Shown in pieces: positions 12,214-21,496 of a stretch of 64,000 nt of DNA. A program made the translations under genes and the position numbers. The DNA lies in the NCBI GenBank assembly GCA_018806985.1, contig JADANN010000174.1:501001-565000 (forward strand). Direction: 5' to 3'. Source of the stretch: Angiostrongylus vasorum (lineage: Eukaryota > Nematoda > Chromadorea > Rhabditida > Metastrongylidae). Position 1 is the stretch's first letter, and each line of letters begins with the position of its first letter. The notes below the pieces were generated by a model. It was not told where the DNA came from and did no database searches. It saw only the letters and a list, made by a program, of their open reading frames with translations.

Positions 12214-12521
12214 TGGTTGGCAGTATTAAAGAGGAAATTGTCAACCTTGAGTCGTTGATGTGCTCTGTCGGTGACTTTGATGTCTTCCGCTGTGAGGATC
12301 TTGAGAACACTGCCTTCTCCACAGAGTCTTCTGCAGAACTGCGACGAAATATGCACTGCGATACGCGACACCCGCAGCATCCATGCATCGACGTCAGGTC
12401 CAGAAATGACTGCAAACTTTCCACTGGTTATTGAAGTAGCAAGCATGGAAAGGCAAGGGAGAACTACTCCGGAGAAGCATCCTTGACGTACAGGACACAA
12501 TACAACAAATGAAAACAGCAA
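12214..12521 (-). other. unidentified ORF
   Basis: The minus-strand frame is open for about 100 residues upstream of the SINE-C copy, with a balanced composition, including the segments DVDAWMLRVSRIAVHISSQF and LTAEDIKVTDRAHQRLKVDN. It looks more coding-like than its surroundings but I do not recognise the family. An ATG stands at 12521. It could be an exon of an unknown gene or part of a repeat whose other end was replaced by the SINE. No function is proposed. Confidence 0.25.
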
Positions 12522-13310
12522 ATATTTATTGCTTGTTCAACAACAAATAACACAAGGAAACAAAACTAGCCCTAACTAGTCCTGGCGGAGTACATCTACA
12601 AGCTAAGAAAAGTTGTTCTAAGTGACACAGATAATAAGAAGAAAGCTCTAAGACAATGTAAGAACACGCACAACACCGCTCACAAGACTGAGAACAGAAA
12701 CCAGGAAACTTCCTTACAAACCACTATTGAAAAATACATCTCTCCACAGAATAACATCTAGAAAGCACTTAACAACACCATGTACAAATCTTTGTTCAGA
12801 AAACTGTTCGCTTCGTTAACGAAAACGAAATCGTTCTGGTAAGAACCACAACCATTCCTCCAGTCCCATAAGAAAATTGGAGTAGTACGTTATGAGCAAT
12901 AGTAAGGACGAATCGTTAACTTCAAGGAAGCACAGTAGAAGTACCGGTTGACAAACTGAGGCGTCGCTTTCTAGTTGAACAGCACTTAAGAGCAAAATGT
13001 GTAGAGAGATTTTTAGCAGAAGACTTGGGCCACGTCTGCAGTAAAGCTTAGTTAGTTTTGTATGTTATGAAACACGAATACTGGGAAGACTACTTCACAT
13101 TTAATGATTTAGCACGCCGCTACGTACCTGAGATTACATGGTTCTTCAATTTTAGACAAACATATCTCAGCTAAATGCCAATTTTGTTGAATTAAAACAA
13201 AAAGGAAAATACAGATCTTTACAAACAAGATGAGTTCCCGTAAACTACAATGAAAAAATCTGACTTCCCAAAGCCCACAAATCGTCTTCTTCCTTCATTC
13301 GTTCTTGTGC
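12522..13310. other. no gene recognised
   Basis: AT-rich sequence with a TTTATT near 12516-12521 (AATAAA on the minus strand). I see no exon. Confidence 0.4.
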
Positions 13311-13320
13311 TTTGGACGGC

Positions 13321-13466
13321 ATGGCTAACGAAGCAGTGGTATATCGTCCACTAAGACCCGATGATGTTCACAAATGCAACGAGGAGATTTATTCCTGTGG
13401 CATTTGTGCTAATGATCTCAAACCGCTGATTTTTCTGCACATTTTGAGAATATGGATCATAGCCAG
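13321..13466 (+). other. unidentified short ORF, possible first exon or gene relic
   Basis: An ATG in a fair context (GGCATGGCT) opens MANEAVVYRPLRPDDVHKCN and continues for about 48 codons to a GTAAGC donor-like site at 13467. The start resembles the beta1-alpha1 opening of GNAT acetyltransferases (RPLRPDD), but the rest does not, and I found no second exon before the SINE at 13555. The opposite strand also stays open here, so either or neither may be real. Confidence 0.2.
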
Positions 13467-13554
13467 TAAGCCTTTTAATAAAAAACCCTGCAAATCTTTG
13501 AGCAGTAGGTAAAGCCCTCTATAAGCATATCAAACGGTATTGTAAAGCCCCTAT

Positions 13555-13845
13555 AAAGGATAAAATAAAAGATAAAGCTCTCGGCATTGATCAATCCCGG
13601 AGGGATGCGCCAAGCATTCGACTTCATTAAGCATAGTTGGAGGTGAAAGAATGCATATCTGGCCTTTACAATGACTAGCATTGGCCTACCGATTTATCAA
13701 GTCATTACTACTATCTTACCAGACAAATGTGGTGCCAATTTGCCGACCCCGGACGGATGGAGGGCTTGGTGAGCTTGGGGTGCGGGGATCGATCCCATCT
13801 GTATTGCAGGACGTCCTCGACCACTGCGCTACCCGCGTCCGTTCA
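13555..13845 (-). mobile_element. SINE-A copy
   Basis: Full-length or nearly so, with the head at the high-coordinate end (reverse of GCGCAGTGGTCGAGGACG near 13830). It lies 3' of LIN-7. Confidence 0.75.
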
Positions 13846-14097
13846 AAGTCTTTATAAAATCTAGTTATTGGAAAAACAGACTAGTCGTGCATGTGGTAAT
13901 TCTATCATGTTAAAGCAGACAAAGTCCCATTATACTATTGTGTACAGAGTTCTAATTCTGCTAAGAAGTAATCATTCATGAGGGAACTGAAGAAAGAACA
14001 CATCAAACTGGCATTCGGAGCGAAGCAAGAGCAATAGAAACTCAGTTACCAACACAGCGGCGATGAAACTGGTCCGAAATTCATCCAGCACAGCCAG

Positions 14098-15513
14098 CTA
14101 ACGTCGGACAGTAGGTAGAGGACCTGGACTGGGTTGATTCAGACGCCTTCTCTGTCGTTCGAAACGCCTAGTAAGAAAATATTATAGTAGATAATCGCCT
14201 TAGTATGCAGAAAAAACGAACGAAAGCCTACCACCGACGGAATTTTGAATACTTTGCCCAGATGCAAACACATCTTCTTTAAAGAAAACGTATATAAAAC
14301 TTGCTTGAAAGTCCTAGTAGAGATTCATCATTATCACTGTTATTAGGCATCACATTTTTCACTTCTACAGAATAAAAGACATAATTGATGAAGTCATCAG
14401 CGAAAAATCCTAGCGTGATGTCTTCAGGAATGTCACAGGAACCGAATGGATCGTTGCACATAGTCCTTTGGCTTAAAGCCTACTTAAAACTTACAATAGG
14501 CGTCAGAGATTGCACTAATTCAAAGAGAACATTCACGATTATTAAGGGAAACAGGACAAAGACAACTAACCTTTCCATTTCATCCAATAGACGTGGCGTG
14601 TACCGAACAACTAGACGTACTGTTCCTTGTGCAGACTTCAGTAAATCCACCGCTCTCTCATGACACTCGCTTTCAACATTCTAAACGAAATTCCAACACT
14701 AATAATACATTGAGAACCATGAGACGCATTTAAAGAAAGCTCTCGGCACTGATCTATTCCTGCAGAATGCACCATGCATCCAACTTCATTTAGCATCGTT
14801 TGGAGGCGATTGAAAGCATATCTGGCCTCTACAATGACTCGCGGTGGCCTACCTATGTATAGAGCCACTGCTGCTATCCTCCCAGACAAGTCTGGTACCA
14901 ATTTGCCGACGACGGAGGGATGGAAGGCTTGGTGGACTAGGCGCGCTGGGATGGTTCCCATGTGTGTGTTGCAGGGCGCCTCCGAACAGTGCACTACACG
15001 CGCCCTTTGGGACGCATTTATCCACAAAAACCTATGAAACACCGAGCGTATTTAACTGAAAAGTGGGACACTCACAACTCCATTAACAGCAATCAACTGG
15101 TCTCCTCGTTTCAGTCCACCATGACGATCAGCTACACCACCAGGAATAATTCTCGATATGTAGATGGGAGAATTTTGCTCTTTCCCACCCATGACGTTAA
15201 ATCCCAATCCTTGATCAGTCTTTGGTAACTCCACTATTCGAGGATGAGCGTGTCCCTCAGCGGCAGCAAAAGCGGCAACAGTCGCTTTAGCAGTAGCGGA
15301 GGCTCGAACCTCAGGGGATCCTTCAATGTCCACTATGTCGTACACAGTTTCATATACTTCCCGAACAGCATTGAAGAATTCAGACTGGAGTATCTTCTGA
15401 AGGGCGACAAGCTTCGGTGATGTGACTTCACCAGTCTTTTGGACGTGTTCAATTAATTCTAAGATTCGATGGATGTCTCTCTTTAAGTTCGGTCCTTCAG
15501 TGTTCTTCTCCAT
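14098..15513 (-). CDS. lin-7: LIN-7 (L27 + PDZ scaffold protein)
   Basis: Three exons, 15513-15076, 14680-14571 and 14167-14098, join in phase to give 205 residues, the usual size of short LIN-7/Veli/MALS proteins. Residues about 10-65 are the L27 domain ([20 protein letters not shown]). A conserved linker ([20 protein letters not shown]) leads into the PDZ domain, with the carboxylate-binding GLGF at 102-105 and [18 protein letters not shown]. Exon 2 completes the PDZ (VRLVVRYTP). Exon 3 is a short basic C-terminus. LIN-7 partners LIN-2 and LIN-10 in basolateral receptor sorting in worms (family knowledge). The start has a CCTTCAG acceptor 7 nt upstream, fitting trans-splicing. mrpl27 ends 185 bp upstream on the same strand. 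Intron 1 contains a SINE-A copy. Confidence 0.96.
14733..15010 (-). mobile_element. SINE-A copy with 10-bp target duplication
   Basis: It lies in LIN-7 intron 1, in the sense orientation, bounded by identical GACGCATTTA at 14723-14732 and 15011-15020. The tail end is about 50 nt before the exon 2 acceptor. Confidence 0.9.
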
Positions 15514-15657
15514 TTCAGGGCTGAAGGCTTTAGAGGGAACTTATCCTATAAAGCTAAAGGAAAACAAAGAAGAATGAACCCAACTGCAACTACTGATGAT
15601 ATACAAATATACATTCGTGTTCACGAAAACAAGAAGAATGAACTTCTATCCTGAACC

Positions 15658-15663
15658 TTTATT
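15658..15663 (-). terminator. poly(A) signal candidate for mrpl27
   Basis: TTTATT on the plus strand reads AATAAA on the minus strand, 36 nt past the bL27 stop codon. The position is right for cleavage before LIN-7. Confidence 0.5.
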
Positions 15664-15698
15664 ATTTAAATACACCTTCTACAAACAGAAACAAACAA

Positions 15699-16741
15699 TC
15701 ATATTTCATTAACGAGGTTAAACGTTTGAGACATTTCGAAAGGTAGCACATTAAAAGTAAGCTTACGTAGCTCTACGTCTTTCCGATACTCGTAAACTGC
15801 CATTTCAGGATTGGAAAAATCCGGTGTGACCAACTCAGTGGTTATTCTCACTATTCCATCGCACGATGATCGTAGCAGCTTTTCGGTCCGGTCATTTTCG
15901 AGGTAAACCTAAATGTGCAGCTAGAGAGAGACAGGGCAAAGGATAAAAGTACAAAGCTTTCGGCGTTGATCTAGCCCTGAGTGATGCAATCGACCTCATT
16001 AAGCAACGTTAGAGGTGACTGAATGCATATCTGGCCTTTACAATGACTCGCGGTGGCCTACCGATGTGTCGGGCGAGTTCTGCTACCCTCCCAGACAATT
16101 CTGGTGCCAGTTTGCAGACCCCAGAGGAATGGAAGGCTTAGTGGGTCTGGGACGAGGTGATCGATCCCATGTGCATTGTATATCCTTCTTTTACAGACAG
16201 ATATGGAATAAAGAAGGATATGTCCAACATATCAGCAAAATGAAGGACACAAATCAACATAAAAGGTGAGACCGACCAAATAAAAAATGAAAAACGCGGA
16301 AGAAAAAGGAGTAAGAGCAATGCACACGTAGTCCATCAGAAGAAAAACTTCCTGTTAAGTACTTAAGCCTTCATTCTTCACAACGTGCTCAAAAATTCTA
16401 CTAAAAGAACCACTGTTAACGCTGTCACTTTTGCTTATGATGGTAAGATAAGTGAATGCCAAGAAGGTACTGTGGAAGAAGGACTCACATTGAGACCAGG
16501 ATGATAGTTTAAATTTCGCTGGCAGACTAATATGTCGTCTTTTCGGACTGTTTCTCCTTCTGTTCTAAAATCAGAAAAACGTTGAGATTCTGACAAGATC
16601 TTCGTGGACCGGAAGCGCTGAAGAAAAGTGGCGATGAGCGAACCTGTAGATTCCACGGAACGGGAGATTCGTTGATGGGCGTAGGAGACCTCTCATCTGA
16701 GAGAGTGTCGAAACGTGAACTCGTAGAAGCGATCCCTTCAT
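15699..16741 (-). CDS. MRPL27: mitochondrial ribosomal protein bL27m
   Basis: Three exons, 16741-16644, 16564-16489 and 15908-15699, join in phase to encode 127 residues. The first 30 or so residues are Arg/Ser-rich without acid residues, as in a mitochondrial presequence. The bL27 core follows: GETVRKDDILVCQRNLNYHP with the L27-type QR..HPG motif, then an extension with a charged turn and DGIVRITTE, matching the L27 strand that ends in VkF/VRY. bL27 lies near the peptidyl-transferase centre of the large subunit (family knowledge). An alternative frame in exon 1 stays open, but only the chosen frame joins exon 2. Intron 2 contains a SINE-A copy. The close spacing to lin-7 suggests a possible operon. 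Confidence 0.85.
15935..16180 (-). mobile_element. SINE-A copy, head truncated
   Basis: It lies in bL27 intron 2, sense orientation. The body is typical but the head stops after the GGGATCGATC B-box region, so the element is 5'-truncated. Its tail lies about 27 nt from the exon 3 acceptor. Confidence 0.75.
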
Positions 16742-16849
16742 CTGAACAGCCTAACCGATAAAGAGAAAGTCGTATCACCTTTATATGAAACCAGTAGAAC
16801 AAAAATATAACGAGGTTACCACTCACAAAGAAGCAGCTTTAACTCTACC

Positions 16850-17500
16850 AATGTAAGAAGTGAGGAGTCAAGAAACTTTTGGGGAAAGAAAACAAGGGAA
16901 GGCCCCGCTGTGCTCGTCGGACGGCTGCCCGAGATCACTGAGTGGGCCAAACCACATGAAGAATGGAGTAACGTCGTAAATGTTACCCCAAATCCAGTGT
17001 CTTCAGTGGGCTATACCAATTTCCCGAGTGGGTTACAATTCTGCGGTATTCAGGCTTTTCAAAAAGGCTAGCGATTTTCTCAAAGCATGCGTACCTACAA
17101 ACATAATCAGTAACTTTTGAAAACTGAAGGAAAACTCGATACTCAGTAGCTGTCTTGTCCTATAGCATTGTCCTGTCCATACGCCTCAGTACTTATTAGT
17201 ACTGTGTCTTATTCCGTTCTATTCATAAAAATGAGGAATACAAGCTTACTGGCCGAAGATCCTTTGGGTGCAAAAGCTCTAGTAGCACTTATAGTTCCTC
17301 AGTGAGCAATTCCACTGCTTATCAGCGACACATAAAGTGAGGAAAATTGTGTTCGTTGAGTGGAAACGAAGGTCGAGCTCTTTTCTGGAGTGCGAGCAGC
17401 ATAGTGGTACCGATTTGATTGATTTCTCCATCACTGATACGCTTTTCCAACAAGCTGGTTGGATAACAACCTCTCGTTAACTCCTTAATTACTTGGATAC
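16850..17500. other. 5' flank of mrpl27, no further gene
   Basis: This should hold the promoter of bL27. A GC-rich patch at about 16900-16930 stands out from AT-rich surroundings. No exon recognised. Confidence 0.4.
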
Positions 17501-17640
17501 TTGGACGGTCCGTCTTCACTGGTTGTGCGGGCCTCAGCATAATTTCCATTCTGCGAAGGTTAGCTGGCATAGCCACTGTGGTTCCCTGGAGTCCCCATGA
17601 CAACCTGGTCAAAGTCTGCTCCACTCTTCCTTAACTACTA
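17500..17640 (+). repeat. repeat D fragment
   Basis: It matches the start of the copies at 4045 and 50280 (ACTTGGACGGTCCGTCTTCACTGGTTGTGCGGGCC-like block and GTGGTTCCCTGGAGTCC) but stops after about 140 bp. Confidence 0.55.
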
Positions 17641-18820
17641 GGTCCTATATCAAAACACTGCAATTCCTGAACACCTCTTTGATGGACTTTCACGATGATC
17701 ACTGTCTTCATTTCACTATCATGTCAACGAGAAACTTCCAATTTCCAAAATATCACAGTTGAACTCCTATTTTCCAGAATAACCGGAATACGACGGTTGA
17801 CGTCGGTATGGTACCTCCGACAGAATCGAAGGAGCTAAATCAGATGACTGACTGTGATTGCATTGTGGATTCCATTGTAGGTGTCCAGGGATCGATGATG
17901 CTGGTGACACAAAGTTTGTCCCAGAATGTGGGACTCAAACAGGTTAAAATACTACAACTTTTGTTCGAAGAACCTATGATAGAGGCCGTTGATATAAAAC
18001 CCCTCATAGTTTGCGCTCTACGATGAGACACGACATCAAATACGGAGGCGTAATTTAAGCGTCATTTGGTAATGTCGTTGAAATAAATAGGATGCGCGTG
18101 GCAGCTATAAGTCTGGTTTCTCATTGCCCTTCCTTTCAATGAGGAGCTAACAGGAGATTGCTATAGGAATTTATTCGGTTAACGTCTCGACGCTCTCGTC
18201 TCCTCCAAAGTCCTTATAAATCTAGGTTTTCGTCAAAGGTCGAAACTATTCTGGTGTCAAATTCTTTCCTAAACGGTTTCGACAGTATAGCCACCGAAAT
18301 GGAGTACTATCAATCGTGTGGGCTATAACTGTCCCATGAGCGAGCGCGCTTGGGTGTTCGGTCGCTCGCTTGTACTTTGGGACGATGTGGTAAGATTTCA
18401 CCACCTGACGCGCATCTCTGTTCCTGACCGGGTGTAGGACGCAGACGAGACAGTGGCGGACTCATTCGGTCGAGTGCTGCTCTCCGCGCTCGGTGGTCTG
18501 TTGGTTGGTACTGCTCATCTGCTGACTGATACTTCGTAGTTCTCTAATCAGTTTTGCATTGGTATCAATGCTTACCACTACTCATTGTACTTGTCATCAT
18601 TGTCCACGTTTGTGTTAAAGTTGTTTTCAGAAAACTTCATCCTCCCTATCGAAGTCGTTAGTGGTTTCGTTTTACAGTGAATAATCATAGCTTTGATTCC
18701 TAACGAACCTGTGATTTCCTAGCATTATCCCGAGTACCAGGTTGCCTTACCAATGAATAAGTCTTACGGGTAACAATCTCATGTCTCCTAGGCAACAAAG
18801 CTGTATTGATAATGTTTTCA
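17641..18820. other. intergenic, one strong hairpin
   Basis: No gene recognised. The only structure I see is the inverted repeat at 18331-18383. Confidence 0.4.
18331..18383. other. imperfect stem-loop
   Basis: The arms are GTCCCA/TGGGAC outside and AGCGAGCG/CGCTCGCT inside, with a loop of about 16 nt and a longer spacer on the 3' side. GC-rich arms contrast with the surroundings. It could be a structured RNA or a small inverted-repeat element. No family assigned. Confidence 0.5.
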
Positions 18821-18821
18821 G

Positions 18822-18930
18822 GGCCTCAGTGGTGCAGTGTGTAATAGGCGAGCCCTCGGAATGGGTATTCGTGGTTCGATCTGGCTCTGGGTACGAGTTT
18901 TGCGAATATCTCAGCAACGTTGTAATAATG
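18822..18930 (+). mobile_element. SINE-B copy
   Basis: The head reads GCCTCAGTGGTGCAGTGTG with a GGTTCGATCTGG B-box-like motif and a GCGAATATCTCAGCAACGTTG end. Confidence 0.6.
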
Positions 18931-19369
18931 TTTTCGTCAACAGTTTAAAGGACTGTCTTCGTGTTCCGTTTTGGCAGGTTTTCGAATATGTGGGTGGACA
19001 TTCAGCTACTATGCCGTCGTTCTTTTGTTCATCACAGCATCAATGTTCTAGGGATTTAATGACATCGGTCGATTCTAAGCGGAACTAGGCACCATATAGG
19101 TAGCTTTATGTATCGAGTTTCGCTCACTGCTCAGCTCGGGATAGAATCCAAGCCCTTGTAGCAGGAAAAGTAACTCTTTATCCATCACATTAAAGGTTGC
19201 TCCGTATAGTAGCGCTTGGACCTGTACAGGTTAAACTGTACGCGAGCTGAAAGTGCTTCTTAATTTATGCTTGTTTATGGATAAGATAGTTTCCACCCTG
19301 CAAAGTTGCGTAAACTAATCTATACTTTCCTAACCTTCCACTATTTTCTGCTTCCTAACTACTCTAACT

Positions 19370-19430
19370 AACTTTTCTCCACTTTTCTTTTCTTTTCTCT
19401 TTTTTCTTTTCCACTTTCTTATCTCCACTT
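19370..19430 (+). repeat. pyrimidine-rich tract
   Basis: A run made almost only of C and T (CTTTTCTTTTCTTTTCTC type), about 60 bp. Low-complexity sequence. Confidence 0.7.
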
Positions 19431-19599
19431 TATCTAGAGCTTAATGTGTAAAATCCAGTAGTTTTGAGATTGGGGCATGTTTTTTCCAGCGTCTTGTAGA
19501 ACGTCTTTAGTTAGACACTTAAGGTTCGTTAAAAGAGTGAGAACTGTTTCTTGTGTCAACACTTTTTATTTACTGCCTATTCTTTTTTTAATGACAAGG

Positions 19600-19742
19600 T
19601 ATGATGTGAATTATAACCACAATGATGCTGAGATACTTGGAAAACTCAGGACCGCTGGTGGCTGCGCTGGTGACCGAATACTATATTACCTTTTCCGGCA
19701 CCATACCATGCGAGTCCTTCGTTTCGCCTTACTCTCTGTTAT
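19600..19742 (-). mobile_element. SINE-B copy, diverged
   Basis: The reverse strand carries the family end (CAATGATGCTGAGATACTTGG on the plus strand) and a degraded head toward 19740. Confidence 0.5.
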
Positions 19743-19877
19743 TGTTAATTCTCGTGTCGTCGTGTAGATTTCTCCGCTGTTTACCACCAGTGTGTTGTGT
19801 TTGTTGTGAATTTGGTGACATTTGGTCGATCAGGACGTTTGCAGTTGTTGGCGAGTTACTTCCATATTGTTGACTTT

Positions 19878-20146
19878 AACTAGGACGTGTGTAGCGCGGT
19901 GGTCGGAGCTTCCCTGCAATGCACATGGGATCGATCCCGCAACCCAGTCTCACCAAGCCTACCATTTCTCCGGTGGTACCAGAATTGTGTAGGAGGATAG
20001 CAGCTCGATACGTCGGTAGGCCACAGTGGGTCGTTGTACAGGCCAGATATGCATTCAGTCACCTCCAATCATGCTTAGTGAAGTCGCATGCATGGCAGGT
20101 CGCACAGGGATTGATCAACGCGGAAAGCTTTGTCCATTTATCCTTT
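19878..20146 (+). mobile_element. SINE-A copy with 13-bp target duplication
   Basis: The head GTGTAGCGCGGTGGTCGGAG is at the low-coordinate side and the tail AAGCTTTGTCCATTTATCC at the high side. It is flanked by ATTGTTGACTTTA (19865-19877) and ATTGTTAACTTTA (20147-20159), one mismatch. It lies about 150 bp upstream of the ELOF1 acceptor. Confidence 0.88.
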
Positions 20147-20285
20147 ATTGTTAACTTTATGTTCCGCATTTGTCTATTCGTGTTGGATTTGAAGAATTAT
20201 TACCACCTAATCGTTGCTTGCTTTCGAAAGCAGTTGGGACATGTGGTCTTTTAACGGGTGCTTTGATACGTCTAGAAATTAAGAC

Positions 20286-20295
20286 TTCTTTTCAG
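20286..20295 (+). promoter_or_regulatory. splice-leader-type acceptor before ELOF1
   Basis: TTCTTTTCAG ends 15 nt before the ATG, the usual place for a trans-splice acceptor in worm genes. It could also be the end of a 5' UTR intron. Confidence 0.5.
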
Positions 20296-20310
20296 GCGTC
20301 GTACACTTAA

Positions 20311-20951
20311 ATGGGAAGGCGTAAGTCGAAGAGAAAGCCACCGCCGAAGGCAAAAGCAGTGGAGCCACTGGAAACGCAGTTCAACTGTCCATTTTGTAAT
20401 CACGAAAGAGTATGTGAGGTAAAAAATGTAAGTCAATTAACCGTAGTATTTCTTTTTCAAGCATCTTTCCGGATATTATCCAGCTACATCTGCGTCATTG
20501 CCGACTGGACCACTTGCCGTTCACTTCGGCAAAAATACTCGATGATGTGTGAATGGGTGGTTGTAGTGAACAAAAGAAGAACTAGTAGCGGTATCGTAAA
20601 AGTCCAGTAATCGATTTGAGACCGTTTGTCGAATCAGACCCCGTCCATGCCTGTTTCACTGCATAGTTGCCTGCACTTTGAATAAAACTAATTGCAGTGA
20701 ACCCCAAGGAACACGTCATACGAGGCCACCAAAATAGCACGTAACGATGGATGGGAAGGATATGGACGAATTGGTTTAGTGTAATTTTGTCTGTATGTTT
20801 AGCAGTCTGATTTAGGGACCGAGAACGAAATGTGGGATTCATATCGTGCCGTGTGTGCTCCGAGGATTTTCAGACTCCAATCAATTATCTTTCGGAGCCG
20901 ATCGATGTCTATTCAGATTGGATCGATGCCTGTGAGTCTGCGAATTCGTGA
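20311..20951 (+). CDS. ELOF1: ELOF1-like transcription elongation factor, with apparent +1 base at the exon junction
   Basis: Two exons, 20311-20427 and 20816-20951, encode a small zinc-ribbon factor that associates with elongating RNA polymerase II (family knowledge). Residues 1-14 are the basic MGRRKSKRK tail. The zinc ligands are C26-x2-C29 (CPFC) in exon 1 and CRVC in exon 2, followed by the conserved [17 protein letters not shown] end. The length is about 83 residues, as in the family. The frames do not join: exon 1 ends in phase 0 at the GTAAGT donor (20428) while exon 2 begins in phase 2. A run of six A at 20421-20426 is one base longer than the phase requires; with five, the junction codon would be the Met that is conserved here. 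So it is either a sequencing error or a true frameshift. Confidence 0.9.
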
Positions 20952-21496
20952 ACTGATGTTGCGATCCCATGCTTGATCTCATGGTCCTGTTATTTCATAT
21001 TTTCTTTATTTGTTCTCTTCCCACGCCCTTGCTTAACCAGTTTGATGGATTTTGTTTTGTTTTGCTCATAACTTGTATATATTTCTGGTGAAAAAAACTT
21101 TTCCTTGTGACCGGAGAGGTACTTGTTGGATGCATTGTTGTCTGGTTTTCATGAAGGTATTCTTCCATGAGTTCTACTAAGAAAATTCCACCCTAATCGT
21201 CATTGTAGTTAAGTGTTAAATAGAGAAATAATAAGGAAAACCCACATGAGTAGATCGTGCGCATTCAGTTTGAAGTAGGGAAGGCATTGGGAAGTTTTTC
21301 AAAAATGTTGGGTGAAAACATGAAAAATCTACAAATAGTTTTATTTGAAATTCTCACAAATTAATAGCTACCATCAGCATTAAAGTAAACACTAAAACCG
21401 AACGTATAGCATCGTGTTTTTTCGTTGTAATCTTCATACTTGGGAATGTATATCATTTTGAAAAAGTCGACAAAAAAGAAGTGGCGGGAAGTTGGT
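20952..21496. other. convergent 3' flanks of ELOF1 and the phosphatase gene
   Basis: No gene. TTTATT at 21340-21345 reads AATAAA on the minus strand, about 150 nt past the phosphatase stop codon, and may be its poly(A) signal. Confidence 0.4.

Noticed and set aside
16527..16826. The 99-residue frame over bL27 exon 1
   Set aside because: It does not join exon 2 in phase; the other frame gives a continuous L27 protein.
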